A DNA stretch of 64,000 nucleotides from Clostridia bacterium (GCA_017620395.1 JAFZQJ010000015.1:1-64000); one strand, 5' to 3'; positions 1-7,520 are shown, counted from the stretch's first letter. Notes: generated by a model not told the origin, from the letters alone. A program made the numbers and translations.

Positions 1-35
1 GAATCTTCCATGCGGACATGAACCTGTTTTGACAT
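1..35 (-). CDS. 5' end of a small gene, possibly a RelB/DinJ-type antitoxin (cut by window edge)
   Basis: Only eleven codons lie inside the window, reading MSKQVHVRMED. This opening resembles the N-terminal beta strand of ribbon-helix-helix antitoxins of the RelB/DinJ type, which commonly begin with a short polar stretch followed by V-x-V-R-M-D/E. A purine-rich AGGGGTG lies about 9 bases upstream of the ATG, and a good promoter plus palindrome precede it, so a real gene start is likely. The family call rests on eleven residues and could be wrong; any toxin partner would lie outside the window. Confidence 0.4.
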   Translation of the reverse strand, partial: MSKQVHVRMED

Positions 36-48
36 TCTCAACACCCCT

Positions 49-105
49 GGGAATAAATTCATACCTCTTTATTCCCATTGTAACACAATATCTTAAATAA
101 TGCAA
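49..105 (-). promoter_or_regulatory. Promoter with operator-like palindrome for the gene at the left edge
   Basis: On the minus strand a -35 TTGCAT (100-105) is separated by 17 bases from a -10 TACAAT (77-82). Immediately downstream, 49-57 (GGGAATAAA) and 68-76 form a perfect 9-base inverted repeat with a 10-base centre, covering the expected start of transcription. A palindrome in this place is the usual arrangement for an autoregulated toxin-antitoxin promoter. A second small palindrome (ATTTCCC-A-GGGAAAT, 133-147) lies further upstream. Confidence 0.55.
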
Positions 106-161
106 TAAGATGGGATATATTCGGTATATGAAATTTCCCAGGGAAATCAGTGAAATATAAT

Positions 162-197
162 AAAGGGTTGCTATCCTTGTTAAAATAGCAACCCTTT
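162..197 (-). terminator. Terminator downstream of tRNA-Ala
   Basis: A perfect 12-base stem (162-173 with 186-197, arms AAAGGGTTGCTA and its complement) has a 12-base loop. Read on the minus strand it follows the tRNA and is succeeded by TATTATATTT; read on the plus strand it is followed by a run of eight T. It can therefore act in both directions. Confidence 0.8.
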
Positions 198-201
198 TTT
201 T

Positions 202-277
202 TGGTGGACCTGAAGGGATTCGAACCCACGACCTCTCGGATGCGAACCGAACGCTCTCCCAACTGAGCTACAGGCCC
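202..277 (-). tRNA. tRNA-Ala (anticodon CGC)
   Basis: The minus strand folds into a standard 76-base cloverleaf with an encoded CCA end. The D arm is GCTC-AGTTGGGA-GAGC, the anticodon loop TTCGCAT presents CGC, and the T loop is TTCGAAT. The acceptor stem contains the G3-U70 pair that is the main identity element of alanine tRNAs, supporting the amino-acid call. One oddity is the T stem, GTGGG against CCCTT, which leaves a T50-T64 mismatch and a G49-T65 wobble, so this arm is weaker than usual. A terminator follows directly. Confidence 0.93.
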
Positions 278-465
278 AAATTGCCGCCGTTTTTCAGACG
301 GCAAGAGTTAATATACCACATAGCGAAGAAAAAATCAAGAGCGAATTTCAATTTTCAGCAAAAAAATCTCAATAACGGCGTTCCGGCATAGCCGGCCCGG
401 GCAAATCCGCGCGAGAAATCCGCCTTATTCTTACCGGTCGGGAATCATCCGCTTCGGATCATCCC

Positions 466-2787
466 TCATTCCGCGCTTTTCAGCGCTTCGACCATGTCGA
501 TCTTCTTATTCTTACGCGCTACCATCCACCCGACAAGTATCGATACTCCGAACGTCAGCAAAATGGATACCGAATACGTCAACGGGCCGAGCATCAGCTT
601 CAGCTCGTATTCGGACGCGAGCGCCGTCAACATCCATTGAAGCGTTCCCAGACCGGCGGGAAGTCCGAGTATCACACCGATAACGGTCAGCCAGACGTTC
701 TGAGAAATCAGCAGGCGCCCGATCTTCTTGCTTCTGAAACCGAGCACCTTCAGCGTGGCGAGTTCCCTGGAGCGTTCGACGTAGCTCATTACGCCGAGGT
801 TATACAGGACCACTATGCCGAGTATGATCGCGGCAATGACGAGTATTAATACCATTCCGTCCATGATCTGAACGAAGCTTGAAAAGCTGTCCATAAGCTG
901 ACGTTTGTCCTGCTTGCCGGAAATCAGTTCGGACGGCGGTATTTCGCCCGAGCTCTTTTCTGTATAAACGGCGGAAACGCCGTACACGATGCCGAGTTCG
1001 TCCGCGAGTCTGTCGGTCATGGTAACGCTCTCGGTCATAATGGAGCGGTTGTATCCGGCAACCTTCACCCTGTACGTTTTTTCGCCGCCGTAAGGCGAGA
1101 ACTCGACGTACTCCCCTATCTTCGCTTTATCGGCAAGACGCAGGCAGAGATAAACGCCGTCGTCCCGCAGGTCTATCGGCTCGTTGTCTTCGTCGATAAC
1201 GCTGAAGCGGCCTTTTTCGTTATGGACGATATCGAGCGTCGCGGTATTCCCGTCTATACTAATGCCTGAATAGCTTTCCCAATCCGCGTCGAGGTCTGAT
1301 ATAAGCCCGGACGCTTCTTCAAGCCCCGTGTTCTCGACAAGGTTGACCTTCGTCGCGTAGTGGGAAACGCCGTTATCGAGCAGATCGAGAAAGCCCGCCA
1401 TGGTGTCGCGCATACCGAGACCGCCGACGAGAAGGATCATACATCCGATAATACCCACGAGAGTCATAGCGAAACGGCTCTTGTGGCGCATAAGATCGCG
1501 CACGTTCCATTTGGTCGCGAAGTTCAGCCTGCCGAAGAACGGGAGCTTTTCAAGAAGCGACTTCTTCATTTTTCCCGGCGTATACGGACGCAGAGCGTCC
1601 GCTGCGGTGCCGCGCAGCTGCGCGCGCACCGAAAGAAAACTTATCAGCGCAAGCAGCAGGACCGCGCCCGCTATCACGGGATAGCAGAACGCCGGGGTAT
1701 CCGCCGTCCAGTCCGGCATATCGAAGTACGTGCCCATCATCCCGTTTTCGCTCATTACCGCCTTGCATACGAAGTATCCGAGGACGGCGCCCAACGCCGA
1801 GCCCGCGAGTCCTATGAAAAGGCCGTAAAACGAATAGTGGAGCAGGATGGTGCGGTTCTTGAAGCCGAGCGCCTTCAGTACGCCTATCTGAGTTTTTTCT
1901 TTTGTGGCGATACGGTGCATCGTCGTGACCATCGTAAGCACGGCGATCGCGAGGAACAGCACCGGAAGAATTGAGCCCATCGCTTTTCCCTCGTCCGCTT
2001 CTCCCATCGCCTCTTTATAGACGACGTGATCGTCCTTCGAAACGACCATAAGCGTTTTGCCGAGCTTTTCCCTGACCGCGTCCTCCAGCTCCGTTTTTTC
2101 CATACCGGAGCGCAGATTGATCTGCGAGAAGACCTTGTCCTTCGCTGCTTCGAGCATCTCGGCGGGCGCGGAAGCGGGAAGCTTTTTCAGCAGGATGCCG
2201 TCGAGCTCCGCGGGAGAGATATACGCGTACCCGAACGTCGTGAAATCGGGCATCACCTGATTGCTGTCGGCGAGACAGATCATATGCTCGCCGGCTTTTA
2301 TGAGACCGACGACCTCGATATCGATCTCCGTTCCCTGAAACTCAAGAGTCAGGGAGTCTCCCTCCGCGATATCGTTCAGTTTTGCGAATTTGTCGGAGAG
2401 CCAGAGCCCTTCGCCGTTCGCGTCATACTCCCTGCCGCTCATCAGAACGAAGGTCGAAACGGTGTAGTTTTCCGAAACGTCGAGCGCGAGCGCTTTTTTG
2501 GCGCCGCCCTTGATTTCGAGATTCACGGAAAGATACCTCGTCGCCGCGTCAACGCCTTCTATCGAAGCGATCTTGTCGAGTTCGTCTTTCGTGAATCCGG
2601 TTTCGGAATAGAGGCGGTAATCGGCGTATTCCGTATCGCTGAAGAAGCGCGAGGTATCGTATTCTATCGTTTTCCACTCCATGTTGAAGCCGAGGAAAAT
2701 GCCGATCCCCAGCGTCATCATTATGATCATGGAGATGAACTGCGCCTTGTAGCTCCACGCCGTGCGGAGCAGTTTACGAATAAGCAT
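466..2787 (-). CDS. FtsX/MacB-type ABC transporter permease
   Basis: Large membrane subunit of an ABC transporter, about 773 residues. An N-terminal transmembrane helix and a long extracytoplasmic region are followed by two FtsX-like blocks of three helices, one near residues 270-390 and one at the C-terminus; each contains the typical cytoplasmic EKTQIGVLKALGF- or SRELATLKVLGF-type coupling segment. MacB- and LolE-like permeases of this kind move lipids, peptides or antibiotics mechanically instead of importing nutrients. The ATPase gene is immediately upstream. I place the start at the ATG at 2787, which shares a base with the ATPase stop (TGATG) and lies 7 bases after AGGTGG; an in-frame ATG at 2793 would sit almost on top of that ribosome site. 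The substrate cannot be read from the sequence. Confidence 0.9.
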   Translation of the reverse strand: MLIRKLLRTAWSYKAQFISMIIMMTLGIGIFLGFNMEWKTIEYDTSRFFSDTEYADYRLYSETGFTKDELDKIASIEGVDAATRYLSVNLEIKGGAKKALALDVSENYTVSTFVLMSGREYDANGEGLWLSDKFAKLNDIAEGDSLTLEFQGTEIDIEVVGLIKAGEHMICLADSNQVMPDFTTFGYAYISPAELDGILLKKLPASAPAEMLEAAKDKVFSQINLRSGMEKTELEDAVREKLGKTLMVVSKDDHVVYKEAMGEADEGKAMGSILPVLFLAIAVLTMVTTMHRIATKEKTQIGVLKALGFKNRTILLHYSFYGLFIGLAGSALGAVLGYFVCKAVMSENGMMGTYFDMPDWTADTPAFCYPVIAGAVLLLALISFLSVRAQLRGTAADALRPYTPGKMKKSLLEKLPFFGRLNFATKWNVRDLMRHKSRFAMTLVGIIGCMILLVGGLGMRDTMAGFLDLLDNGVSHYATKVNLVENTGLEEASGLISDLDADWESYSGISIDGNTATLDIVHNEKGRFSVIDEDNEPIDLRDDGVYLCLRLADKAKIGEYVEFSPYGGEKTYRVKVAGYNRSIMTESVTMTDRLADELGIVYGVSAVYTEKSSGEIPPSELISGKQDKRQLMDSFSSFVQIMDGMVLILVIAAIILGIVVLYNLGVMSYVERSRELATLKVLGFRSKKIGRLLISQNVWLTVIGVILGLPAGLGTLQWMLTALASEYELKLMLGPLTYSVSILLTFGVSILVGWMVARKNKKIDMVEALKSAE

Positions 2788-3488
2788 CACCATTCCACCT
2801 CGTCGGCGGAAAGCGGCTCCGCCTGCTCTTCGATCGAGCGGATCTTTCCGTTCTTGACACGGATCACTACGTCCGCCATTTTCGCTATGCTCTGATTGTG
2901 CGTGACGATAACGATGGTCTTGCCGTAATTCTTCGCCATTTCGAGCAGCAGCTTCAGCACCATAACGCCGGTTTCGGAATCAAGCGCGCCGGTCGGCTCG
3001 TCGCACAGCAGTATCTTCGGATTTTTGCAGAGGGCTCGCGCGATGGAAATGCGCTGCTGTTCGCCGCCGGAAAGCTCCGAAGGAAAATTGTTCAGGTGGT
3101 CAAGCAGTCCGACTTTGCCGATCATATCCTTCGCGTCGAGGGCGTTTTCGGATATTTCCGAAACGAGTTTGACGTTTTCATAGACCGTCAGAGTCGGGAT
3201 GAGATTGTAAAACTGGAACACGAAGCCGACCGTAGAAGCGCGGTAATCGGCAAGTTCGTTATCGGTCAGCTCGGAAATGTCCGCGCCGGAAACGGTTATC
3301 GTTCCCTCGCTCGGACTGTCAAGTCCGCCGAGCAGGTTGAGCAGCGTGCTCTTCCCCGCTCCCGACGGGCCCAGGATCACGACGAACTTTCCCTCGTCAA
3401 GCGTAAAGCTCACCTTGTCGAGCGCACGCAGTTCGTGGTCTCCGCTCGTGTATATTTTCGATACGTTTTCAAATCGCACTATAGACAT
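2787..3488 (-). CDS. ABC transporter ATPase of the MacB/LolD type
   Basis: Energising subunit of the exporter encoded with the downstream permease, 233 residues. All nucleotide-binding motifs are present: Walker [10 protein letters not shown] (40-48), Q-loop Gln92, signature LSGGEQQ (139-145) and Walker B ending in [11 protein letters not shown] (Asp163, Glu164). The insertion pattern and length match LolD/MacB/YknY-type ATPases that pair with FtsX-like permeases. GGAGG lies 8 bases before the ATG. No clear promoter is visible between this gene and the feo terminator at 3524-3562, so the pair may have a weak promoter there or depend on read-through. Confidence 0.93.
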   Translation of the reverse strand: MSIVRFENVSKIYTSGDHELRALDKVSFTLDEGKFVVILGPSGAGKSTLLNLLGGLDSPSEGTITVSGADISELTDNELADYRASTVGFVFQFYNLIPTLTVYENVKLVSEISENALDAKDMIGKVGLLDHLNNFPSELSGGEQQRISIARALCKNPKILLCDEPTGALDSETGVMVLKLLLEMAKNYGKTIVIVTHNQSIAKMADVVIRVKNGKIRSIEEQAEPLSADEVEW

Positions 3489-3523
3489 AAAGCGCCTCCG
3501 GTTCGGATAATAAGTTTAATGCA

Positions 3524-3562
3524 GGCCCGGGAACAGACTTCTCGCGTGTTTGTTCCCGGGCC
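3524..3562 (-). terminator. Hairpin ending the feo operon
   Basis: A perfect 12-base, GC-rich stem (3524-3535 with 3551-3562, arm GGCCCGGGAACA) lies just after the last feo gene. The tract after it on the minus strand is T-containing but not a clean U-run, so termination may be partial and allow read-through into the ABC exporter. Confidence 0.65.
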
Positions 3563-3572
3563 GAGCCATGCG

Positions 3573-3743
3573 TTATGATTTCTTTTCGCAGCAGGAGCAA
3601 CCCATTCCGCAGGAGGCGCAGTTGCCGGTGCATCCGCCGCGCTTTTTGCTCTTTACCAGAGAGAGCACCGCGATACCGACCGCGGCAAGCACCGCCGCTA
3701 TCGCGATTATCGTTACCGCGTTATCCGCGATCCATGCAAACAT
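3573..3743 (-). CDS. FeoB-associated Cys-rich membrane protein
   Basis: A 56-residue protein with one N-terminal transmembrane helix (about residues 4-30, rich in Ala, Ile and Val), a short basic stretch KSKKRGG, and a cysteine cluster CTGNCASCGMGCSCC near the end. Small proteins of this architecture are commonly found directly after feoB in Firmicutes and are thought to assist Fe(II) passage, in the position of proteobacterial FeoC; the mechanism is not established. AAAGGAG lies upstream of the ATG, which begins 22 bases after the feoB stop, and the operon hairpin follows the stop. Confidence 0.88.
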   Translation of the reverse strand: MFAWIADNAVTIIAIAAVLAAVGIAVLSLVKSKKRGGCTGNCASCGMGCSCCEKKS

Positions 3744-3765
3744 GGTTTTCAGCTCCTTTCGCCGA

Positions 3766-6288
3766 TCAGACTCTGACTTTCTGCGTAAGCTTCGTCGCCT
3801 CGCTGTACTTCTTGAAGAACAGCATATACGCCATCAGGCAGAGCAGCGCGAAAGCGGCGACGAGACTTATGACGTTGACGACAGTGCCTGCGCCGGTGGC
3901 GAGGTTTCCGGTGAAGAGATTGCCGAACTGGTTGATCATAAGCGCGATCGCGTAGGCGAAGCCGCATTCATACAGGATTGCAAACCAGGTCCATCTTCTG
4001 TTGTTCATCTCGCGCTTGATGGCGCCGATAGCCGCGAAGCAGGGCGCGCAGAGCAGGTTGAACACGAGGAAGGAGAAGCCGGCGATCTGCGGGACGTCGA
4101 AGGACGCTCTTATGCCCGCCCAGTCGCCGTAAAGGATGCCCATCGTACCGACGATGTTCTCCTTCGCGACGAGGCCGGTGACGGACGCGACCGCGGCTTT
4201 CCAGTTGCCCCAGCCGAGAGGCGCGAAGATCCAGCCGATCCCCTTGCCGATATAGGCGAGGATCGAGAACTCCATCTCCTCTTCGGCGAGCATACGGAAC
4301 GTGCCGTCAACCCAACCGAAGTAGGATGTGAACCAGACGACGATCGTCGAAAGCAGGATGATCGTGCCCGCCTTCTTGATGAAGGACCAGCCGCGCTCCC
4401 AGGTGGAACGGAGCACGTTTTTGACCGTCGGCAGATGGTACGCGGGCAGCTCCATAACGAACGGAGCGGGATCGCCCGCGAAGCGCTTCGTCTTCTTCAG
4501 CATCACGCCGGAGACGATTATCGCCGCCATTCCGATGAAGTAAGCCGACACCGCGACCCAGGGGGATTTGCCGAAAAGCGCGCCCGCGATCATCGCGATG
4601 AACGGGAGCTTCGCTCCGCAGGGTATGAAGGTGGTCGTCATTATCGTCATACGGCGGTCGCGTTCGTTTTCGATCGTTCTGGACGCCATGATCCCGGGGA
4701 TGCCGCAGCCGGTGCCGACGAGCATCGGGATAAAGGATTTGCCGGAGAGGCCGAACTTCCTGAATATGCGGTCGAGAACGAAGGCGATACGCGCCATGTA
4801 GCCGCAGCCCTCGAGGAACGCGAGCAGCAGGAACAGAACGAGCATCTGCGGCACGAAGCCGAGCACCGCGCCGACGCCGGCGACGATACCGTCCTGAATA
4901 AGTCCGTAGAGCCACTCGGGAACGCGAGCGTTTCCGTCCGCGTCGAGGAGGACTTTGTCGAGCAGTCCGGGAATACCGGGCACCCATACGCCGTCGTCCG
5001 CCGGATCGGGCTCCTCAAAGCCCTTTTCGCCGAAATACGCGACGGCTTCCTTAAAGGTCATGCCGTTGGTCGCTTCTTCGTCGGCGTCATCGGGCACGGA
5101 GTCGTAATAGACGGTCAGAGTCGAGACTTCAAGCGTTTCGTCGTCGGTGACCTCGGTCTCCGCGGACGCCTGATCCGTCGTGAAGCCCTTTATTTCGGCG
5201 GCGAGCGCGTCGGCGTCGAACTCTTCGTCTTCGAGGTCGAACTCGAATCCGTAAGCGGCGAGCGCGTTCGTCGCGGCTTCGTAATTCTCCGATTTTTCCG
5301 CGTAGGCGCTGCTTCCGATACCGAACAGATGGTAGCCGTCGCCGAAGAGGCCGTCGTTAGCCCAGTCGGTCGCCGCGCTGCCTACCGTCACCATCGAAAT
5401 ATAGTAAACGAGGAACATGATGACCGCGAAGATCGGGAGTCCGAGCCATCTGTTGGTGACGATCTTGTCGATCTTGTCGCTTTTAGTGAGCTTTCTCGCG
5501 GTCTTCTTTTTGTAGCACCCCTTGATGACCTCGGCTATGTAGACGTATCTCTCGTTCGTGATGATGCTTTCCGCGTCGTCGTCAAGCTCGGCTTCCGCGG
5601 ACTTTATGTCCTCCTCGATGTGCGCGAGCACGTCGGGCGCGAGGTTAAGCGATTCGAGCACTTTTTCGTCGCGCTCGAAGATCTTGACGGCGTACCACCT
5701 CTGCTGCTCTTCCGGCAGGTCGTGGACGACCGCTTCTTCGATATGCGCGAGCGCGTGCTCGACGGGTCCGGAGAAGCTGTGCTGCGGGATCGTTTTGCCG
5801 TTTTTAGCGGCTTCGATCGCCGCTTCGGCGGCTTCGGCTATGCCCGTTTCCTTCAAAGCGGAAATCTCGACGACCGGGCAGCCGATCTGCCGCGAAAGCT
5901 CGGCAACGTTGATCTTGTCGCCCTCTTTTTTGACGACGTCCATCATATTGATCGCAACGACGACCGGTATGCCGAGCTCGGTCAGCTGTGTGGTAAGATA
6001 GAGGTTTCTCTCGAGGTTCGTGCCGTCGACGATGTTGAGTATCGAGTCGGGGCGTTCGCTGATAAGATAGTTTCTCGCGACGACCTCTTCCAGCGTGTAG
6101 GGAGAGAGCGAATAGATGCCCGGAAGGTCGGTGATGATAACGCCGTCGTGCTTCTTGAGCTTGCCTTCCTTCTTCTCGACCGTGACGCCCGGCCAGTTCC
6201 CGACGAACTGATTGGAACCGGTCAATGCGTTAAAAAGCGTTGTTTTGCCGCTGTTCGGATTGCCCGCAAGGGCGATTCTCAGATCCAT
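3766..6288 (-). CDS. feoB: Ferrous iron transporter FeoB
   Basis: GTP-dependent Fe(II) permease of the cytoplasmic membrane, 840 residues. The G domain is intact: G1 GNPNSGKTT (9-17), G2 Thr36, G3 DLPG (54-57), G4 NMMD (114-117) and G5 around ISA (142-144), followed by a helical GDI-like segment and the Gate and Core transmembrane regions (first helix near 283-303). Between the first and second membrane helices there is a long acidic segment, about residues 315-455, much longer than the loop in most FeoB proteins. The gene follows two feoA genes, with an extra operator-like palindrome at 6326-6343 in the gap, and precedes the Cys-rich partner. Iron-dependent repression by the divergent DtxR-family protein is inferred from the palindromes. 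Confidence 0.97.
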   Translation of the reverse strand: MDLRIALAGNPNSGKTTLFNALTGSNQFVGNWPGVTVEKKEGKLKKHDGVIITDLPGIYSLSPYTLEEVVARNYLISERPDSILNIVDGTNLERNLYLTTQLTELGIPVVVAINMMDVVKKEGDKINVAELSRQIGCPVVEISALKETGIAEAAEAAIEAAKNGKTIPQHSFSGPVEHALAHIEEAVVHDLPEEQQRWYAVKIFERDEKVLESLNLAPDVLAHIEEDIKSAEAELDDDAESIITNERYVYIAEVIKGCYKKKTARKLTKSDKIDKIVTNRWLGLPIFAVIMFLVYYISMVTVGSAATDWANDGLFGDGYHLFGIGSSAYAEKSENYEAATNALAAYGFEFDLEDEEFDADALAAEIKGFTTDQASAETEVTDDETLEVSTLTVYYDSVPDDADEEATNGMTFKEAVAYFGEKGFEEPDPADDGVWVPGIPGLLDKVLLDADGNARVPEWLYGLIQDGIVAGVGAVLGFVPQMLVLFLLLAFLEGCGYMARIAFVLDRIFRKFGLSGKSFIPMLVGTGCGIPGIMASRTIENERDRRMTIMTTTFIPCGAKLPFIAMIAGALFGKSPWVAVSAYFIGMAAIIVSGVMLKKTKRFAGDPAPFVMELPAYHLPTVKNVLRSTWERGWSFIKKAGTIILLSTIVVWFTSYFGWVDGTFRMLAEEEMEFSILAYIGKGIGWIFAPLGWGNWKAAVASVTGLVAKENIVGTMGILYGDWAGIRASFDVPQIAGFSFLVFNLLCAPCFAAIGAIKREMNNRRWTWFAILYECGFAYAIALMINQFGNLFTGNLATGAGTVVNVISLVAAFALLCLMAYMLFFKKYSEATKLTQKVRV

Positions 6289-6325
6289 GATAAATGCTTC
6301 CTTTCTGCTCTGACGAGCTTTGAAC

Positions 6326-6343
6326 GGTTAGCGTCCGCTAACC
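6326..6343. promoter_or_regulatory. Intra-operon Feo palindrome (fourth copy)
   Basis: GGTTAGC-GTCC-GCTAACC, a perfect 7-base inverted repeat with a 4-base centre, lies between the second feoA and feoB. It has the same half-sites as the three copies upstream of the operon. It is not followed by a U-run on either strand, so a binding site is more likely than a terminator. It may add a second level of iron control over feoB. Confidence 0.7.
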
Positions 6344-6366
6344 GCCGGCTGAAAAAATAGCAGTCT

Positions 6367-6588
6367 TTATTCCACTTCTATCATTTCCGCGTCTGCTTTA
6401 CGGATAGACAGCTCGTAGTTCCTGACGGTGACCTCTATCGGATCGCCGAGCGGCGCGACCTTGCGCACGTATACTGGAGTGCGTCTTGTAATGCCCATAT
6501 CCATGATGCGGCGCTTTACGGCGCCTTCGCCGTGGAGCTTGACGACGGTGGCGGTCTCTCCGATCTTTACGTCTCTGAGTGTTTTCAC
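6367..6588 (-). CDS. feoA: FeoA domain protein (second copy)
   Basis: A 73-residue SH3-like FeoA protein. The fold signature is visible in KIGETATVVKLHGEGAVKRR, the conserved IMDMGITRRTPVYV turn and a basic PLGDPIEVTVRNYELSIRK strand pair. FeoA is a small cytoplasmic protein required with FeoB for Fe(II) uptake and probably contacts the FeoB G domain. It is the second of two adjacent, diverged feoA genes; two separate FeoA proteins are common in Clostridia. The next feature downstream is a palindrome, then feoB. Confidence 0.93.
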   Translation of the reverse strand: MKTLRDVKIGETATVVKLHGEGAVKRRIMDMGITRRTPVYVRKVAPLGDPIEVTVRNYELSIRKADAEMIEVE

Positions 6589-6613
6589 TTTATATTCCCC
6601 CTTGAATAAAATA

Positions 6614-6826
6614 CTAAACCATTATTTTACGTGCGAGCTCATCACTGATGGCTACGCGCGATTCTTTGACCTTGACGATTATGTTTTCTCCGAGAGAATT
6701 GACGATCAGCACCTCTCCCCCGACGTTGAAGCCGAGGTTCTCGAGATGCAGCTTGACTTCCGGATTCCCGCCGATCCTTTTTATGATAAGCGGCTCCCCT
6801 TTTTCTGCTAAACAGAGCGGTATCAT
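6614..6826 (-). CDS. feoA: FeoA domain protein (first gene of the feo operon)
   Basis: A 70-residue FeoA-type SH3 domain protein containing KRIGGNPEVKLHLENLGF, the GGEVLIVNSLGENIIVKVKESRVAI strand region and a C-terminal helix. It differs enough from the second copy that the two may have separate partners or form a heteromer. The start ATG is 5 bases after GGAGG. The operator-rich promoter at 6839-6925 lies directly upstream, making this the most tightly controlled gene of the operon. Confidence 0.92.
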   Translation of the reverse strand: MIPLCLAEKGEPLIIKRIGGNPEVKLHLENLGFNVGGEVLIVNSLGENIIVKVKESRVAISDELARKIMV

Positions 6827-6838
6827 ATCATCCTCCGC

Positions 6839-6854
6839 GTTAGCGATTGCTAAC
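6839..6854. promoter_or_regulatory. Feo operator A
   Basis: GTTAGC-GATT-GCTAAC, a perfect 6-base inverted repeat with a 4-base centre, sits immediately 5' of the ribosome-binding site of the first feoA, inside the expected transcript leader. Its centre is 34 bases from that of operator B. Confidence 0.75.
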
Positions 6855-6866
6855 TACCTGTCAAAA

Positions 6867-6894
6867 TATACGGTTAGCCTTCGCTAACCGTATA
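6867..6894. promoter_or_regulatory. Feo operator B
   Basis: The strongest copy: 12-base perfect arms (TATACGGTTAGC and its complement) around a CTTC centre. It covers the predicted transcription start of the feo promoter, next to the -10 box at 6897-6902. Bound repressor here would block initiation. Confidence 0.8.
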
Positions 6895-6896
6895 TA

Positions 6897-6925
6897 ATTA
6901 TAGTTAGCGCCCGCTAACTTGTCAA
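6897..6925 (-). promoter_or_regulatory. feo promoter with operator C inside the spacer
   Basis: Consensus sigma-A elements on the minus strand: -35 TTGACA (6920-6925), a 17-base spacer and -10 TATAAT (6897-6902). The spacer is filled almost entirely by GTTAGC-GCCC-GCTAAC (6903-6918). A perfect promoter with operators in the spacer and over the start site indicates a strong gene normally held off, matching iron-repressed ferrous uptake. Confidence 0.88.
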
Positions 6926-6973
6926 GGGGTTTTTGAAACTTTTTTGAGATTTTTACAATCTTTCGGATTCATC

Positions 6974-7002
6974 TTGAAAAATCGCGGTTTTTACGCTATA
7001 AT
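6974..7002 (+). promoter_or_regulatory. Promoter of the DtxR-family regulator
   Basis: TTGAAA (6974-6979), 17 bases, TATAAT (6997-7002), about 38 bases before the regulator's ATG. No GTTAGC-N4-GCTAAC copy overlaps it; the nearest is operator C at 6903-6918, some 55 bases upstream. The regulator may therefore be only weakly autoregulated. Confidence 0.8.
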
Positions 7003-7040
7003 AGTAAGCGATCGATAGTTGCAAGCGAGGAGTGAATAGA

Positions 7041-7412
7041 ATGGCGATGCGCGAATCCGGCGAAATGTACCTCGAAACGATACTCGTATTATCGCAGAAG
7101 AACGCGAACGTCCGCGCGGTCGACGTGGGAGAGCATATGGGCTTTTCCAAACCGTCCGTAAGCCGCGCCATGGGTCTGCTCAAAAAAGAAGGACACGTTG
7201 AAACCGACGCGCAGGGCTACATAAGGCTGACGGAATCTGGAAAAGCGATAGCTAAGAGGATATATGAGAGGCATACGCTCCTCAGCCGGCTGCTGATAAG
7301 TCTCGGAGTCGATGAAAAGACCGCGACCGAAGACGCCTGCCGCATCGAGCATTATCTCAGCGACGAAACCTTCGCCGCGATAAAGAAGCACGCGAGCGAA
7401 TACGGCGGATAA
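7041..7412 (+). CDS. DtxR/MntR-family metal-dependent repressor
   Basis: A 123-residue regulator of the iron/manganese-sensing DtxR family. The N-terminal winged helix (EMYLETILVLSQ, VDVGEHMGFSKPSVSRAMGLL) is followed by the metal-binding and dimerisation helices, including ERHTLLSRLLISLGVD and EDACRIEHYLSDETF; the Glu-Asp-Ala-Cys-x-x-Glu-His segment is the typical metal-ligand region. The short length without an SH3 domain resembles MntR and short IdeR forms. I prefer the ATG at 7041 because GAGGAG lies 8 bases before it; an upstream in-frame GTG at 7032 overlaps that site. It is divergent from the feo operon, whose promoter carries three palindromes, so Fe(II)-dependent repression of feo is the natural inference. 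Confidence 0.92.
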   Translation: MAMRESGEMYLETILVLSQKNANVRAVDVGEHMGFSKPSVSRAMGLLKKEGHVETDAQGYIRLTESGKAIAKRIYERHTLLSRLLISLGVDEKTATEDACRIEHYLSDETFAAIKKHASEYGG

Positions 7413-7418
7413 TAATCG

Positions 7419-7470
7419 CGATATAAAAAAACAAGCGCCCGAAGGGGTGCCTTTCATAAAGCAGGTTTTA
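7419..7470 (+). repeat. Left inverted repeat bracketing the XRE cassette
   Basis: This 52-base segment matches, in inverted orientation, 9571-9618. The shared blocks are CGATA, an A-run followed by CAAGCGCCC, and the 13-base ATAAAGCAGGTTT, with a diverged middle. Within it GCGCCC-GAAG-GGGTGC (7435-7450) forms a hairpin that can terminate the dtxR transcript on the plus strand and, on the minus strand, precedes CTTGTTTTTTT. It starts only 7 bases after the dtxR stop codon. Confidence 0.6.
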
Positions 7471-7485
7471 CCTGCCGAAAAAAGC

Positions 7486-7520
7486 AAAAGGAGTACGAGC
7501 GTTTTGTTCGTACTCCTTTT
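7486..7520. terminator. Perfect 13-base hairpin
   Basis: Arms AAAAGGAGTACGA (7486-7498) and its exact complement (7508-7520) enclose a 9-base loop. On the minus strand it is followed by GCTTTTTTC, so it reads best as a minus-strand terminator, but no minus-strand gene has been recognised upstream of it. It may belong to the inserted cassette. Confidence 0.6.

Noticed and set aside
59-304. An 81-codon minus-strand frame across the tRNA
   Set aside because: The peptide contains the well-known artefact produced by translating a tRNA gene; there is no ribosome site.
6326-6343. Treating the feoA-feoB palindrome as a terminator
   Set aside because: Neither strand has a U-run after it, and its sequence repeats the operators upstream of the operon.
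3550-6360. A 936-codon plus-strand frame opposite feoB
   Set aside because: The opposite strand encodes FeoB with all motifs; this translation is Arg/Glu/Asp-rich noise without a start signal.
7491-7520. A small RNA gene ending at the 13-base hairpin
   Set aside because: No promoter is visible on the minus strand at a sensible distance, so I report only the hairpin.
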